A stretch of DNA of 64,000 bases. Source: CAWCWN01 sp963799245. Lineage in GTDB: Bacteria > Chloroflexota > Ktedonobacteria > Ktedonobacterales > Ktedonobacteraceae. This document shows positions 8,783 through 17,492 of the stretch, piece by piece (the stretch's first letter is position 1; the number at the start of each line of letters is the position of its first letter). Both the position numbers and the translations under genes were made by a program. The stretch is from contig CAWCWN010000003.1 in assembly GCA_963799245.1 (NCBI GenBank), forward strand, positions 1,488,001 through 1,552,000. The letters run 5' to 3'. The notes under the pieces are model-generated. The model had not been told where the DNA came from. It saw nothing but the letters and a program-made list of their open reading frames with translations, and searched no databases.

Positions 8783-11731
8783 TCAGTCTTCGGTGCCGCG
8801 CCCCTGCGTATGCGCAGACTCGTTGCCCGGGCCGGTCGCCTGGCCCCTCAGGGCCTGCTTCTTTAAAAACTCCTCACGCGCCTTCTCCCCGGCGATGATA
8901 TCCGTCACCTCGTCGGCTATGGTGCGCCCTTCTCCACCGCCGCCTCCCCAGCGCCTGTCGCCTTCAGGCCTGCCGGCGCCGCCATCCAGGACTTCGCGCG
9001 CACGGCCGCCTGCCTCAGAACTCCCGATAATGCCGCGTTCCTCCAGCAGGTCGATCAGGCGCGCCGCCCGTGAGTAGCCGATGCGTAAACGGCGCTGTAG
9101 CAGCGAGATCGAGGCCCGTTCATACTCACGCACCACCTCCTCCGCTTTGTCCAGCAGGTCGTCCTCCAGCTCAAAATCGTCGGAGCTCTGTTCTCGGATC
9201 TCCCAACCTGGCTCTACCTCGGGAGCAGCCGCCTCGCCTTGAGCGACAGGCATGTGCTGCAGCGCCTGCTGGCGCCAGTACGTCACCAGGGTTTCCGCCT
9301 CATCATCCGCCAGGAATGCCCCTTGAATGCGCTCGGGCCGGCCCGCGTCAGCCGGCAGGTAGAGCATATCCCCTCGCCCCAGCAGGCGTTCGGCGCCGCC
9401 CATATCGATAATCGTGCGCGAGTCAACCGCCGAACTGACCATGAACGAGATGCGCGTGGGAATGTTGGCTTTGATCAGCCCTGTAATCACATCGACCGAA
9501 GGGCGCTGCGTGGCAATAACCAGGTGAATGCCCGTGGCGCGTGCCAGCTGCGCCAGGCGGCAGATCATCCCCTCGACCTCTTCGGGGGCAGCCATCATCA
9601 GGTCAGCCAGTTCGTCGATGACGATGACAATGGCGGGCAAATTTTTCAAGGAAATGTCGCCTTGCGCGGCCTTTTCGACGCGCAGCTTGCGATAGCCGTC
9701 CAGGTTGCGCACCCCCAGCTGCGAAAAGAGGCGATAGCGCCGCTCCATCTCGGCGATCGCGTTCTTTAGCAGCGGCACGACCTTCTCGACCTCGGTGACG
9801 ACGGGCGAGAGCAGGTGCGGAATGCCGCTGTACATGTTCAGCTCGACCATCTTGGGGTCAACCATCAGCATGCGCACATCATCCGGCGTGGCCTGGGTGA
9901 GGATACTGGCGATGATCGTATTAATGCAAACGCTTTTCCCGGCGCCTGTGGCGCCCGCGATCAACAGGTGGGGCATGCGCGCCAGGTCGCCCACGCGCAC
10001 CGCGCCCGCCACGTCCTTGCCCAGGGCGACGGCCAGCTTGGATTTCACGCGGGCAGCCTGGTACTCCTTGCTCTCCAGGACCTCGCGCAGCGTCACCAGG
10101 CGGCTGTTCTTGTTGGGGATCTCCACCCCGACGTATGGACGCCCGGGCACCGGCGCTTCCATGCGAATCGTCTTGGCCTCGAGGACCAGGGCCAGGTCGT
10201 TTTGCAGGGCCATGATGCGGCTGACGCGCGTGCGCGTCTCATAGACGATGTTGCCGTTGCCGTCGCGTACCGGCGTGCTCCTGCCCTTCTCATCCCGCTT
10301 CATCTCTGGTTTGCCCGTCGGGCGAATTCCGAAGCGGATCACCGTGGGTCCGATGCTGATATCCTCCTGCTTCACCTCGGCGTCGACGCGGAAACTGCGC
10401 AAGGTATCCTGAATTGTTTTGGCCAGGGTGGAGGTATCGTCGCCCAGCATGTATTGTTTGACCTCTTCTGAGTTGTTCAGCAGAGACGTAGCGGGGATGT
10501 GCCAGGGCAATTCAAGGACCGGCGTCTCCGCGACCCGACGAGGAAGAACCCTGGGCTGCTGCCTGCGCAAAGGATTGGGCACCAGCGGCTCCATGGGTGG
10601 GTGATTCTGCGCCTCGCGCTCAAAGGGTAAGGCCTGCTGCCTCGCACCCGCGACCGCGCGATTATGCTCAGCCACGTTGAGCGGCCGAGCCGCCCGCGCT
10701 TCACGTGGCAGGCGCCCGACCTGCTGCTTATGAATATTGATATCGTTGAGGGGATCATCATGTGCGCCAGCAAAAGCGGGCTCAAATTCAGTCAGATCCC
10801 CATCTTCCTCCACGGCCTCGGTCCTGGCCGCCTGCGGGTCGGAAGAAGCCGGATTACTGACATAACGACTGTAGCGTGGACGCTGCCCGCGGAAAGGCGA
10901 AGGACCATTACGAGCCAGGGCTGATTGCGAGCCGGGTGAAGACAGCAGGCCAAGCCCGCGCGCCAGGAAGAGGATATGCCCAAGCGTAATTTGAAAGGTG
11001 ATAATCGTCACGATGCCAAAGAGCCCGATCAACACCAGGTGCCCTACGATTGCAGGCCAGCCTGCGAGCGGTCGTACCAGTAATTCGCCCAGAACGCCAC
11101 CCGTCGTTCCACCCAGCAGCAACTGGCTCTCCACCAGCGCAAGCAGCCACAGGCATGTCAGGCCGCTAACCAGCGACCAGCGAATAAAGCGGACATTGCG
11201 TAGACCTTCGACCAGGTGAGCGATGGCAAAAACGATGAGCCCCAAAGCGAGCAGGTAGGCGGACCAGCCAAAAAAAGTGGTAAAGGCCCCGCTGATAGCG
11301 CCAAAAATCCGGATCCTGCGCAGCAGCGTCAGCACGGCAAAAAGAAAGAGCGCCAGGCCGAGCAGAAGCACACTGAGGAGCCGCTGCTGGTGATGTGGTT
11401 CCAGGCTGCTCCAGGCATTGCGTATAGCGGAGATGAGGCGCGAATCCGTTGTACTGCCGGGAGGGGGTGAAGGCGCAACGGCGGAACGGCCCGGGCCGGC
11501 TTTCTTCGCGCCCGCTTTGCTCCTTGCCTGGCCGCGCTTAGCCGCGGGCGAGGATGACCCGCGGGCAGAGGATTTTTGAGCCGCATGATTGGCACGCTGC
11601 TCAACCTGTACGCGTCCGCCTCCAACGACTTTGCTGACGCGCGAAGAGCTCTGGACTAGTCCCGGCCCCAGGCGACCCCGCTGTTTGCTGGACTTTTTGC
11701 CCTGGCTTTTGCCTGGATTGCTGCCCGCCAT
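8783..11731 (-). CDS. ftsK: FtsK/SpoIIIE-type DNA translocase
   Basis: The 982-residue protein pumps chromosome ends across the division or sporulation septum. It has a basic, low-complexity cytoplasmic N-terminus, four or five membrane helices around residues 140-280, a disordered Pro/Arg-rich linker, and the RecA-like motor with Walker A GATGAGKSVCIN, Walker B (VIVIDELADLMM) and ATQRPSVDVITG. The C-terminal gamma winged helix (SISLLQRRLRIGYSRAARL) that reads polar DNA signals is present. It is followed by a Gly-rich tail. ATG 11731 is preceded by AGGAGGGAG and is preferred over a frame extension that runs into the upstream terminator hairpin. Confidence 0.95.
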   Translation of the reverse strand: MAGSNPGKSQGKKSSKQRGRLGPGLVQSSSRVSKVVGGGRVQVEQRANHAAQKSSARGSSSPAAKRGQARSKAGAKKAGPGRSAVAPSPPPGSTTDSRLISAIRNAWSSLEPHHQQRLLSVLLLGLALFLFAVLTLLRRIRIFGAISGAFTTFFGWSAYLLALGLIVFAIAHLVEGLRNVRFIRWSLVSGLTCLWLLALVESQLLLGGTTGGVLGELLVRPLAGWPAIVGHLVLIGLFGIVTIITFQITLGHILFLARGLGLLSSPGSQSALARNGPSPFRGQRPRYSRYVSNPASSDPQAARTEAVEEDGDLTEFEPAFAGAHDDPLNDINIHKQQVGRLPREARAARPLNVAEHNRAVAGARQQALPFEREAQNHPPMEPLVPNPLRRQQPRVLPRRVAETPVLELPWHIPATSLLNNSEEVKQYMLGDDTSTLAKTIQDTLRSFRVDAEVKQEDISIGPTVIRFGIRPTGKPEMKRDEKGRSTPVRDGNGNIVYETRTRVSRIMALQNDLALVLEAKTIRMEAPVPGRPYVGVEIPNKNSRLVTLREVLESKEYQAARVKSKLAVALGKDVAGAVRVGDLARMPHLLIAGATGAGKSVCINTIIASILTQATPDDVRMLMVDPKMVELNMYSGIPHLLSPVVTEVEKVVPLLKNAIAEMERRYRLFSQLGVRNLDGYRKLRVEKAAQGDISLKNLPAIVIVIDELADLMMAAPEEVEGMICRLAQLARATGIHLVIATQRPSVDVITGLIKANIPTRISFMVSSAVDSRTIIDMGGAERLLGRGDMLYLPADAGRPERIQGAFLADDEAETLVTYWRQQALQHMPVAQGEAAAPEVEPGWEIREQSSDDFELEDDLLDKAEEVVREYERASISLLQRRLRIGYSRAARLIDLLEERGIIGSSEAGGRAREVLDGGAGRPEGDRRWGGGGGEGRTIADEVTDIIAGEKAREEFLKKQALRGQATGPGNESAHTQGRGTED

Positions 11732-11823
11732 ACTGGTTCCCTCCCTCCTTCGTTTGAAGACCTTGAGTACCCTGGAGACACCAGTATCATAGCGCAGATG
11801 TTCCAAAGAAGCAAGTGGGACAA

Positions 11824-11870
11824 AATGAGTAGAAGGGAGGGGCCCGGCGGGCCCCTCCCTTCTACTCATT
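11824..11870. terminator. 22-bp perfect hairpin after rnj
   Basis: Arms 11824-11845 and 11849-11870 are perfectly complementary with a GGC loop. It lies 18 bases after the RNase J stop and before ftsK on the same strand. There is no U-tract on either side, so termination may need help or the hairpin may protect the mRNA end. Confidence 0.6.
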
Positions 11871-11887
11871 GCGCTGCAGCACGCGGG

Positions 11888-13549
11888 CTATACCTCCACT
11901 ACGACCGGCAGGATCATAGGTCGACGATGTGTCTTTTCATAGAGGAATTCGCTAAGCGTATGCTTGATTTTGTCTTTGACGAAGGACCAGTCCGAAGCGT
12001 GGCCATTGAGGCCGATGAACGATTCCAGGATCTGCGCGCGCGCACTCTCAAGGAGTTCTTCCGAGTCACGCATGTAGACAAAACCACGCGAGACGATGTC
12101 GGGCCCGGCCAGCGGCTGTCCGGTCTCTTTATCCACCGTGAGCACCGCCATTAAGATGCCGTCCTGTGCCAGTACCTGGCGATCGCGCAGCACAATCTGC
12201 CCCACGTCACCAACGCCCAGCCCGTCGACAAAGACGTTGCCGCAGACGGCGTGATTGACGGTTTTAATCGCATTCTGTGACACCTCGATAATATCGCCGT
12301 CTTCAGCGATGGCAATATGGTCCGCAGGGATATCCATTGAGTGCGCCAGTTTCGCATGCAGCACCAGTTGACGGTATTCACCGTGAATTGGCATGAAGAA
12401 CCGCGGGCGAAGCATGGCCAGCATCAATTTCAACTCTTCCTGGGCCCCGTGCCCCGAGACATGCACATGTGAGATGGCCTGGTAGAAGACCTCTGCTCCC
12501 TGGCGGAACAGGTTATTGATGGTGCGATTCACCATCTTCTCGTTACCGGGCACAGGGGTGGCCGAGAGTATTACGGTATCACCGGGTTGAATGCGCACAA
12601 GGCGGTGATCCCGGTTCGCGATGCGTGTCAGAGCCGAGGTCGGCTCTCCCTGGCTGCCAGTACAGACGATCACCACCTGTTCGGGTGGGAATTTGTTGAT
12701 GTCCTCGGCCCGAATGAGCGTATTCTTGGGTATATTCAGGTAGCCCAGTTCAATCGCCATCTGCACATTGTTGACCATACTGCGTCCGACTAGCGCCACC
12801 TGACGCTCATAGCGCACAGCGGTATCAATGACCTGCTGGACGCGCGAGATCAGTGACGCGAAGGTAGCGATCAGAATACGCCCGGGAGCATTGGCAAAAA
12901 TCTTGTCCAGCGAGTCATTTATGACGCGCTCGGATGGTGTATAGCCAGGCGACTCGACGCGTGTGCTATCCCCCATCATCACCAGCACACCGTCGTTGCC
13001 GATACGTCCCAGCGTTCCCATGTCGGCAGGTCGTCCATCTACAGGGGTATGGTCAAATTTATAGTCACCCGTGTGGACTACCGCTCCCATGGGGGTATGC
13101 AAAACAATACCCGTGGCATCAGGTATGCTGTGATTTACACGGAAAAATTCGGCCCGACACTTGCCAAGCTCCACCTGGTCTCCCGGGGTAATCTCGTTGA
13201 CGATTGCCTTCTCAAGCAGCTTGTGCTCTTTCAGTTTCACATTGATGAGACCTCGCGTGAGACGAGTCGCATAGATGGGCGGGAAAGCGAGCATCGGCAG
13301 GATGTAGGGGATAGCTCCAATGTGGTCTTCATGACCGTGAGTAACGAGGATGCCGCGTATGTGGTCTTTTTTGTCGTGAAGGTAGTTCGTATCAGGGATA
13401 ACCAGATCCACACCGAACATTTCATCATCGGGGAACATCACCCCCGCATCGATAATAATGATATCGTCAGCATATTCGACGACTATCATATTCTTTCCGA
13501 CCTCCCCCAGTCCTCCCAGGGGGATGAGTCGAATATTTTCTGTTGTCAA
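11888..13549 (-). CDS. rnj: Ribonuclease J
   Basis: RNase J is a metallo-beta-lactamase/beta-CASP enzyme with 5'-3' exonuclease and endonuclease activity, central to mRNA turnover and rRNA maturation. The 553-residue protein has the normal length. Zinc ligands are H71, H73, D75 and H76 in HGHEDHIGA, with the late HVSGHGAQEELK beta-CASP motif and the C-terminal dimerisation domain. The start is a TTG at 13547-13549, supported by AGGAGG at 13561-13566; no ATG fits. A small hairpin touches the ribosome binding site (separate entry). Confidence 0.95.
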   Translation of the reverse strand: MTTENIRLIPLGGLGEVGKNMIVVEYADDIIIIDAGVMFPDDEMFGVDLVIPDTNYLHDKKDHIRGILVTHGHEDHIGAIPYILPMLAFPPIYATRLTRGLINVKLKEHKLLEKAIVNEITPGDQVELGKCRAEFFRVNHSIPDATGIVLHTPMGAVVHTGDYKFDHTPVDGRPADMGTLGRIGNDGVLVMMGDSTRVESPGYTPSERVINDSLDKIFANAPGRILIATFASLISRVQQVIDTAVRYERQVALVGRSMVNNVQMAIELGYLNIPKNTLIRAEDINKFPPEQVVIVCTGSQGEPTSALTRIANRDHRLVRIQPGDTVILSATPVPGNEKMVNRTINNLFRQGAEVFYQAISHVHVSGHGAQEELKLMLAMLRPRFFMPIHGEYRQLVLHAKLAHSMDIPADHIAIAEDGDIIEVSQNAIKTVNHAVCGNVFVDGLGVGDVGQIVLRDRQVLAQDGILMAVLTVDKETGQPLAGPDIVSRGFVYMRDSEELLESARAQILESFIGLNGHASDWSFVKDKIKHTLSEFLYEKTHRRPMILPVVVEV

Positions 13550-13560
13550 GGTAATAAGAA

Positions 13561-13588
13561 CCTCCTAACTACACAATCAGTGTGTAGT
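13561..13588 (-). promoter_or_regulatory. Leader hairpin abutting the rnj ribosome binding site
   Basis: ACTACAC and GTGTAGT (13568-13574 with 13582-13588) form a 7-bp stem directly 5' of the AGGAGG (13561-13566) of rnj. It may tune ribosome access or be a target for RNase J itself. Confidence 0.35.
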
Positions 13589-13871
13589 CAATGGGGGCGC
13601 AGTATATCCACCCCCACGCCTAAAATTACTTTTTTATATATCTCCACTTCTGTCTTCACTGCAGAAGTAAAAGCCAAATACATAATCTACTGTTTAGAAC
13701 AATTTGATCAAGTTCTATTATTCCATTACAAAGTGTATCATATACACAAGTAAAAGGCAAGCAAGCTGGTGAAGATGCTTTTATGGCATCTGTTGCAATG
13801 CGGTACCTTCCTGCTATCCTGCTCGAAGCGCTGCTGTCCGGCTGCAACTGTATATCTAAACCGCCCGGGCT
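13589..13871. other. Intergenic, no gene seen
   Basis: This A/T-rich stretch upstream of rnj has a weak hairpin near 13640-13663 (ACTTCTG/CAGAAGT). It probably contains the rnj promoter, but no convincing -35/-10 pair was identified. Confidence 0.4.
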
Positions 13872-14165
13872 CTATAGCTGCAGGATGACCTCGTAGGTGT
13901 GCTGACTGGATTGCGCCGTCATGAGCTCACCCAGCCGATCTACATTTTCAAGGATCTCTTCGGGGGCGCTACTTGCCAGCAGGGCGGCCTCGTTCTCCCA
14001 CAGCGTGATCACAACGCTCCTGTCATGCTCTGCGTCCCCCAGGATCAGCGCCCCCTTAAAGCCTCGCTGTCCCTGTGCGCTGGGCAGCATGACATCCCGT
14101 AGAATGCTTATCGCCTCGTCGCTCGTGCCAGGCTGAAACTGGGCGAAAGTTGTCCGTGCATACAT
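13872..14165 (-). CDS. Antibiotic-biosynthesis-monooxygenase-fold (ABM-like) protein
   Basis: The 97-residue protein looks like a dimeric alpha-beta barrel (ABM superfamily): MYARTTFAQFQPG, a helix, a VVITLWENEAALLAS strand-helix, and a final VILQL strand. Such proteins range from heme or quinol oxygenases to non-enzymatic relatives. AAAGGAG lies about 10 bases before the ATG. It follows a DUF1089 protein on the same strand after 29 bp, so they are probably co-transcribed. The substrate is unknown. Confidence 0.6.
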   Translation of the reverse strand: MYARTTFAQFQPGTSDEAISILRDVMLPSAQGQRGFKGALILGDAEHDRSVVITLWENEAALLASSAPEEILENVDRLGELMTAQSSQHTYEVILQL

Positions 14166-14194
14166 GGCGAATCGCTCCTTTCTTCATGCAAGCG

Positions 14195-14758
14195 TTAGCT
14201 TACTCTTTTCCAGAGGCCCGGGTAATCTAATACCACGCCATCCTCGTCTACCGCTAACTCATTGCTGTAACCGCTGCTTAAGCTCTCATAGCGATAGCGG
14301 CCCCCGCCGGGTCCCTGTTCCAGGCAGGTGTAACGCTGCGCAGCCGGCCCTGGCTGCAGCTCAGGAATGGAGATATAGGCCACCAGTATGTCGGCTATCT
14401 CGTCCATGCGCAGGGAGATGCGGCGTATGGGCAGGGTGTTGGTGAAGGGGGTAGCCGAAATATCGATATCGATGCAACCATCCAGTGCGGGCTCGGGCTT
14501 ACCCCCCACCGACCAGTGCCCTTTGCCATCGGCGCGCAGCGACAGATCTCTCCTGCTACCGCCATGCATGCTTTTCAGGTGCAGCCCATGTACATGCCAG
14601 CCCGTATCGCAGCGCAGATGATAATGCAGGCTAAACGCAGCGCCAGCGCGCATGTCCACAATCAAGCCGTCCGCGATGATAGCATTCTCCTCCACAGCCA
14701 GGTGCAGGTGCTCTGTGCCTTCTCCATCCCAGGTCGTCCAGCGTATATTGCGTTCCAT
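14195..14758 (-). CDS. DUF1089 family, putative glycolipid-binding protein
   Basis: The 187-residue protein resembles the DUF1089 (PA1994-like) family, whose structure suggests binding of a lipid or glycolipid. Seen features are RNIRWTTWDGEGTEHLHL at the N-terminus, GWHVHGLHL and the FTNTLPIRRI segment, all typical of the family. ATG 14758 is preferred because GGAG sits nine bases upstream; an ATG three codons earlier would leave no room. No signal peptide is seen, so it is cytoplasmic. It forms a pair with the following ABM-like gene. Confidence 0.7.
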   Translation of the reverse strand: MERNIRWTTWDGEGTEHLHLAVEENAIIADGLIVDMRAGAAFSLHYHLRCDTGWHVHGLHLKSMHGGSRRDLSLRADGKGHWSVGGKPEPALDGCIDIDISATPFTNTLPIRRISLRMDEIADILVAYISIPELQPGPAAQRYTCLEQGPGGGRYRYESLSSGYSNELAVDEDGVVLDYPGLWKRVS

Positions 14759-14801
14759 TGCTCCCATCTCCAGGTATTGCTACTTTAATAGCCAAAACGA
14801 A

Positions 14802-14963
<162 letters not shown>

Positions 14964-14965
14964 AC

Positions 14966-14996
14966 TTGACAATGTGTATCTTACTACAAGCATAAT
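14966..14996 (+). promoter_or_regulatory. Candidate divergent promoter toward the TauE-like gene
   Basis: TTGACA at 14966-14971 and CATAAT at 14991-14996 (19 bp apart) face the permease at 15046. It overlaps the 5S promoter on the other strand; the two -35 boxes form an inverted repeat, TTGACAAT...ATTGTCAA. Confidence 0.4.
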
Positions 14997-15006
14997 AGAT
15001 TGTCAA
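14978..15006 (-). promoter_or_regulatory. Promoter of the 5S rRNA gene
   Basis: On the minus strand TTGACA (15001-15006) is followed after 17 bp by TAAGAT (14978-14983). This is a near-consensus vegetative promoter about 30 bp before the 5S 5' end. Confidence 0.8.
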
Positions 15007-15045
15007 TACTTTTTTACATTTGCTGAGCCGGGAGAGTGTTTGTCC

Positions 15046-15816
15046 ATGACGTTTTTACAGATGGCTATTCTTTTTGTGGCGGCCATCCTTGGTGGTACGC
15101 TGAACTCGGTCGCAGGGGGCGGCAGCTTTATTACCCTCCCCTCGCTGATTTTTACCGGCGTCCTGCCCATTGAGGCCAATGCTACCAGCACCGTCGCGCT
15201 CTGGCCTGGCTCAGTCGCGAGCATGGGCGCGTATCGCAGGGAACTTGTGAAGCAGAAACGCAGCCTTGTCATCCTGCTCAGCATAACCAGCCTGATCGGG
15301 GGTATCCTGGGGGCCGAGCTCCTGCTGAATACTTCGCAGGCGACATTTATCAGGCTCCTGCCCTATCTCTTGTTACTGGCGACGGTGCTTTTCGCCTTGA
15401 GCGGCCCTGTTACCGCCCGGCTGCGCCAGCGCAGCCATAAGAGCGATCACCAGTCGTGGATTACCCTCGCTGGCGTCGCCTGCCTACAGCTCATTATCGC
15501 CATCTATGGGGGCTATTTCGGCGGCGGGATCGGCATCCTGATGCTGGCGACGCTTGGACTGATGGGTATGGAGAACATTCACGAAATGAACGCCATGAAG
15601 ACCTTGCTGACGTCTTTCATCAACGGCATCGCCCTGATACTCTTTATCATCAGAGGCGTCGTGCTCTGGCCACAGGCTATATTGATGATAATTGGCACCA
15701 TCATCGGAGGCTACGGGGGCGCGTATTACGCCCGTCAACTCGACCCGCGCCTGGTGCGCTGGTTTGTCATTATCGTAGGCTTTGCGCTGACAATCTACTT
15801 CTTTATTCGTCCCTGA
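15046..15816 (+). CDS. TauE/SafE family anion permease
   Basis: The 256-residue membrane protein has about eight hydrophobic helices in two halves. Each half carries the family signature: LNSVAGGGSFITLPSLIF in the first and YGGYFGGGIGILMLATLGL in the second. TauE/SafE proteins export sulfite, sulfoacetate or related organosulfur anions. ATG 15046 follows GGAG at 15031 and begins at the first membrane helix. It stands alone between the 5S gene and an MFS gene, so its substrate cannot be told from neighbours. Confidence 0.88.
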   Translation: MTFLQMAILFVAAILGGTLNSVAGGGSFITLPSLIFTGVLPIEANATSTVALWPGSVASMGAYRRELVKQKRSLVILLSITSLIGGILGAELLLNTSQATFIRLLPYLLLLATVLFALSGPVTARLRQRSHKSDHQSWITLAGVACLQLIIAIYGGYFGGGIGILMLATLGLMGMENIHEMNAMKTLLTSFINGIALILFIIRGVVLWPQAILMIIGTIIGGYGGAYYARQLDPRLVRWFVIIVGFALTIYFFIRP

Positions 15817-15823
15817 CGTCTTA

Positions 15824-15835
15824 TACCCATAGTCG
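15824..15835 (+). repeat. TACCCATAGTCG motif, copy 2
   Basis: It lies eight bases after the stop of the TauE-like gene, in the same orientation as the gene. Confidence 0.5.
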
Positions 15836-15868
15836 TTCAGATGTACAAGATGCGCGCAATTAGTGGTG

Positions 15869-15874
15869 TATAAT
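15869..15874 (+). promoter_or_regulatory. TATAAT box upstream of the MFS gene
   Basis: A consensus TATAAT sits 40 bp upstream of the exporter start; no good -35 is seen at the right distance. Confidence 0.4.
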
Positions 15875-15913
15875 TGTGTTTATTACAACGAGTATTAGAA
15901 ATTGGATACAGGC

Positions 15914-17434
15914 ATGAGACAGAATGAAACCGGCAATAGCATTGCATCCTCTACCCAGGATGCGCCCGAGAGCGGAAAAGGCACGGCGCGCCAGCAGCAC
16001 TTTAGCGATGGTGGCGAGCATGCCGGCAAATGGGCAGTTCTGTTGATCGTGGCGGTGGGTGTCTTTATGGCTACCCTTGACTCATCCATCGTCAATATCA
16101 GCCTTCCCACTATTGCTCACGCCTTTGGTGTGCCGCTGAGTGGAGAAGTTGAGTGGGTGATCATCGCCTATCTTGTGGTGGTGGCCGGGGTATTGCTGAC
16201 GGCCGGCCGCCTGGCGGATATGGTTGGGCGCAAGCCTATCTGGGCTTTAGGCCTGGCTGTTTTTACGCTGGGTTCGGCCATCTGTGGGGCCGCGCCATCG
16301 CTGCCTTTCCTGATCGCTGCGCGCGCCCTGCAGGGTTTTGGCGGGGCGTTGATCATGTCCATCAGCCCGGCGATGCTTACCAATGCCTTCACACCCCAGG
16401 AACGAGGCCGCGCTCTGGGCATGAATGCCGTGGTGGTAGCGCTGGGCGTGAGCGCTGGCCCTACCCTTGGCGGCCTGATTACAACGTACCTCTCCTGGCG
16501 CTGGATCTTTTATGTGAATGTTCCGATCGGCATCATCGGTTTTATTGCCACCATGCTGATGCTGACCGAGCGTATGCATAGGGAGCGCGTGCAGTTCGAT
16601 CCCTGGGGCGCCTTCCTGCTGGCGGCCGGTTTGATAGCCATCACCGCCGGGCTCTCGTTCGGCCAGGAATGGGGCTGGTCATCGCCCCTGTTGATCAGTG
16701 TAATGGTTGTGGGTGTGGGTGCTCTGGTCGCCCTGTTCCTGATTGAGAGGCGTGTGGCGCACCCCATCATCGTCCTCGCTCTCTTGCGCAGCCGCGTCTT
16801 TCTCTCGGCCAATCTCAGCCTGGTCTTGAGTTTCCTGGCTCTCTTCGCCGTCAGTTTTATGCTGCCCTTCTATTTTGAAGAGCTGCGTAACTTCCCGGTC
16901 CTGGAGGCCGGCTTGCTGCTGACACCTCTACCTCTGACGATTGCTGTCTTCGCTCCAGTATCGGGTTTGCTCGCCGACCGCTTCGGCACGCGCTGGCTGG
17001 CGGCCGGTGGTCTAAGCGTGGCCTGTATCGGGCTGGTGCTTATCAGCCAGTTGGATACGCAGAGCTCTATCTTCGATATCATCTGGCGCCTGGTTGTGAT
17101 CGGCCTGGGACAGGCCATTTTTCAATCGCCCAACAATAGCGCTCTCATGGGGGCCGCTCCCAGAGATCAGCAGGGAAGCGCGTCTGGCTTCCTGGCTACC
17201 GGTCGTGTTGTCGGACAGTGTGTGAGCGTGGCGCTGGCGGGAGCCGTCTTTACCTCGCTGGGGGGCGCCATGGCGGGAGCCATCCTGGCCTCTCAGTCGC
17301 ACTTACCACCTGAGGAGTTGCGCGCCCTGCAGGAGACATTTGTCTACAGCTTCCACGTTACTTTCCTCGTCTGTGCCGCCATCGCCGCTAGCGGTATCGC
17401 TGCCTCACTTGTACGCGGCAAAGAACGCAGGTAA
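15914..17434 (+). CDS. MFS drug exporter, DHA2 (14-helix, EmrB/QacA) family
   Basis: The 506-residue protein is a proton-driven exporter with about 14 membrane helices after a hydrophilic N-terminus of about 40 residues. Family marks are LDSSIVNISLPTIA in helix 1, GRLADMVGRKPIW between helices 2 and 3, and the antiporter motif C region around GPTLGGLITTYLSWRWIFYVNVPIG. Start ATG 15914 is used; an in-frame TTG four codons upstream is possible. No TetR-type repressor is adjacent, but a two-component system follows and may control it. The substrate is unknown. Confidence 0.92.
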   Translation: MRQNETGNSIASSTQDAPESGKGTARQQHFSDGGEHAGKWAVLLIVAVGVFMATLDSSIVNISLPTIAHAFGVPLSGEVEWVIIAYLVVVAGVLLTAGRLADMVGRKPIWALGLAVFTLGSAICGAAPSLPFLIAARALQGFGGALIMSISPAMLTNAFTPQERGRALGMNAVVVALGVSAGPTLGGLITTYLSWRWIFYVNVPIGIIGFIATMLMLTERMHRERVQFDPWGAFLLAAGLIAITAGLSFGQEWGWSSPLLISVMVVGVGALVALFLIERRVAHPIIVLALLRSRVFLSANLSLVLSFLALFAVSFMLPFYFEELRNFPVLEAGLLLTPLPLTIAVFAPVSGLLADRFGTRWLAAGGLSVACIGLVLISQLDTQSSIFDIIWRLVVIGLGQAIFQSPNNSALMGAAPRDQQGSASGFLATGRVVGQCVSVALAGAVFTSLGGAMAGAILASQSHLPPEELRALQETFVYSFHVTFLVCAAIAASGIAASLVRGKERR

Positions 17435-17477
17435 TATAACGCAAGGAAATAGCAAGACAGCCGCAGGCGCTAAAAAA

Positions 17478-17486
17478 TGATATACT
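17478..17486 (+). promoter_or_regulatory. Extended -10 box of the kinase gene, leaderless
   Basis: TGATATACT places transcription start at or next to the ATG at 17493. There is no -35 match and no ribosome binding site, as expected for a leaderless message. Confidence 0.55.
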
Positions 17487-17492
17487 CTATGT

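Noticed and set aside
11732..11869. Longer FtsK start
   Set aside because: The extra residues come from the terminator hairpin after rnj; ATG 11731 has a strong AGGAGGGAG.
13656..13847. 63-codon minus-strand frame upstream of rnj
   Set aside because: No ribosome binding site and unusual composition; it is A/T-rich intergenic DNA.
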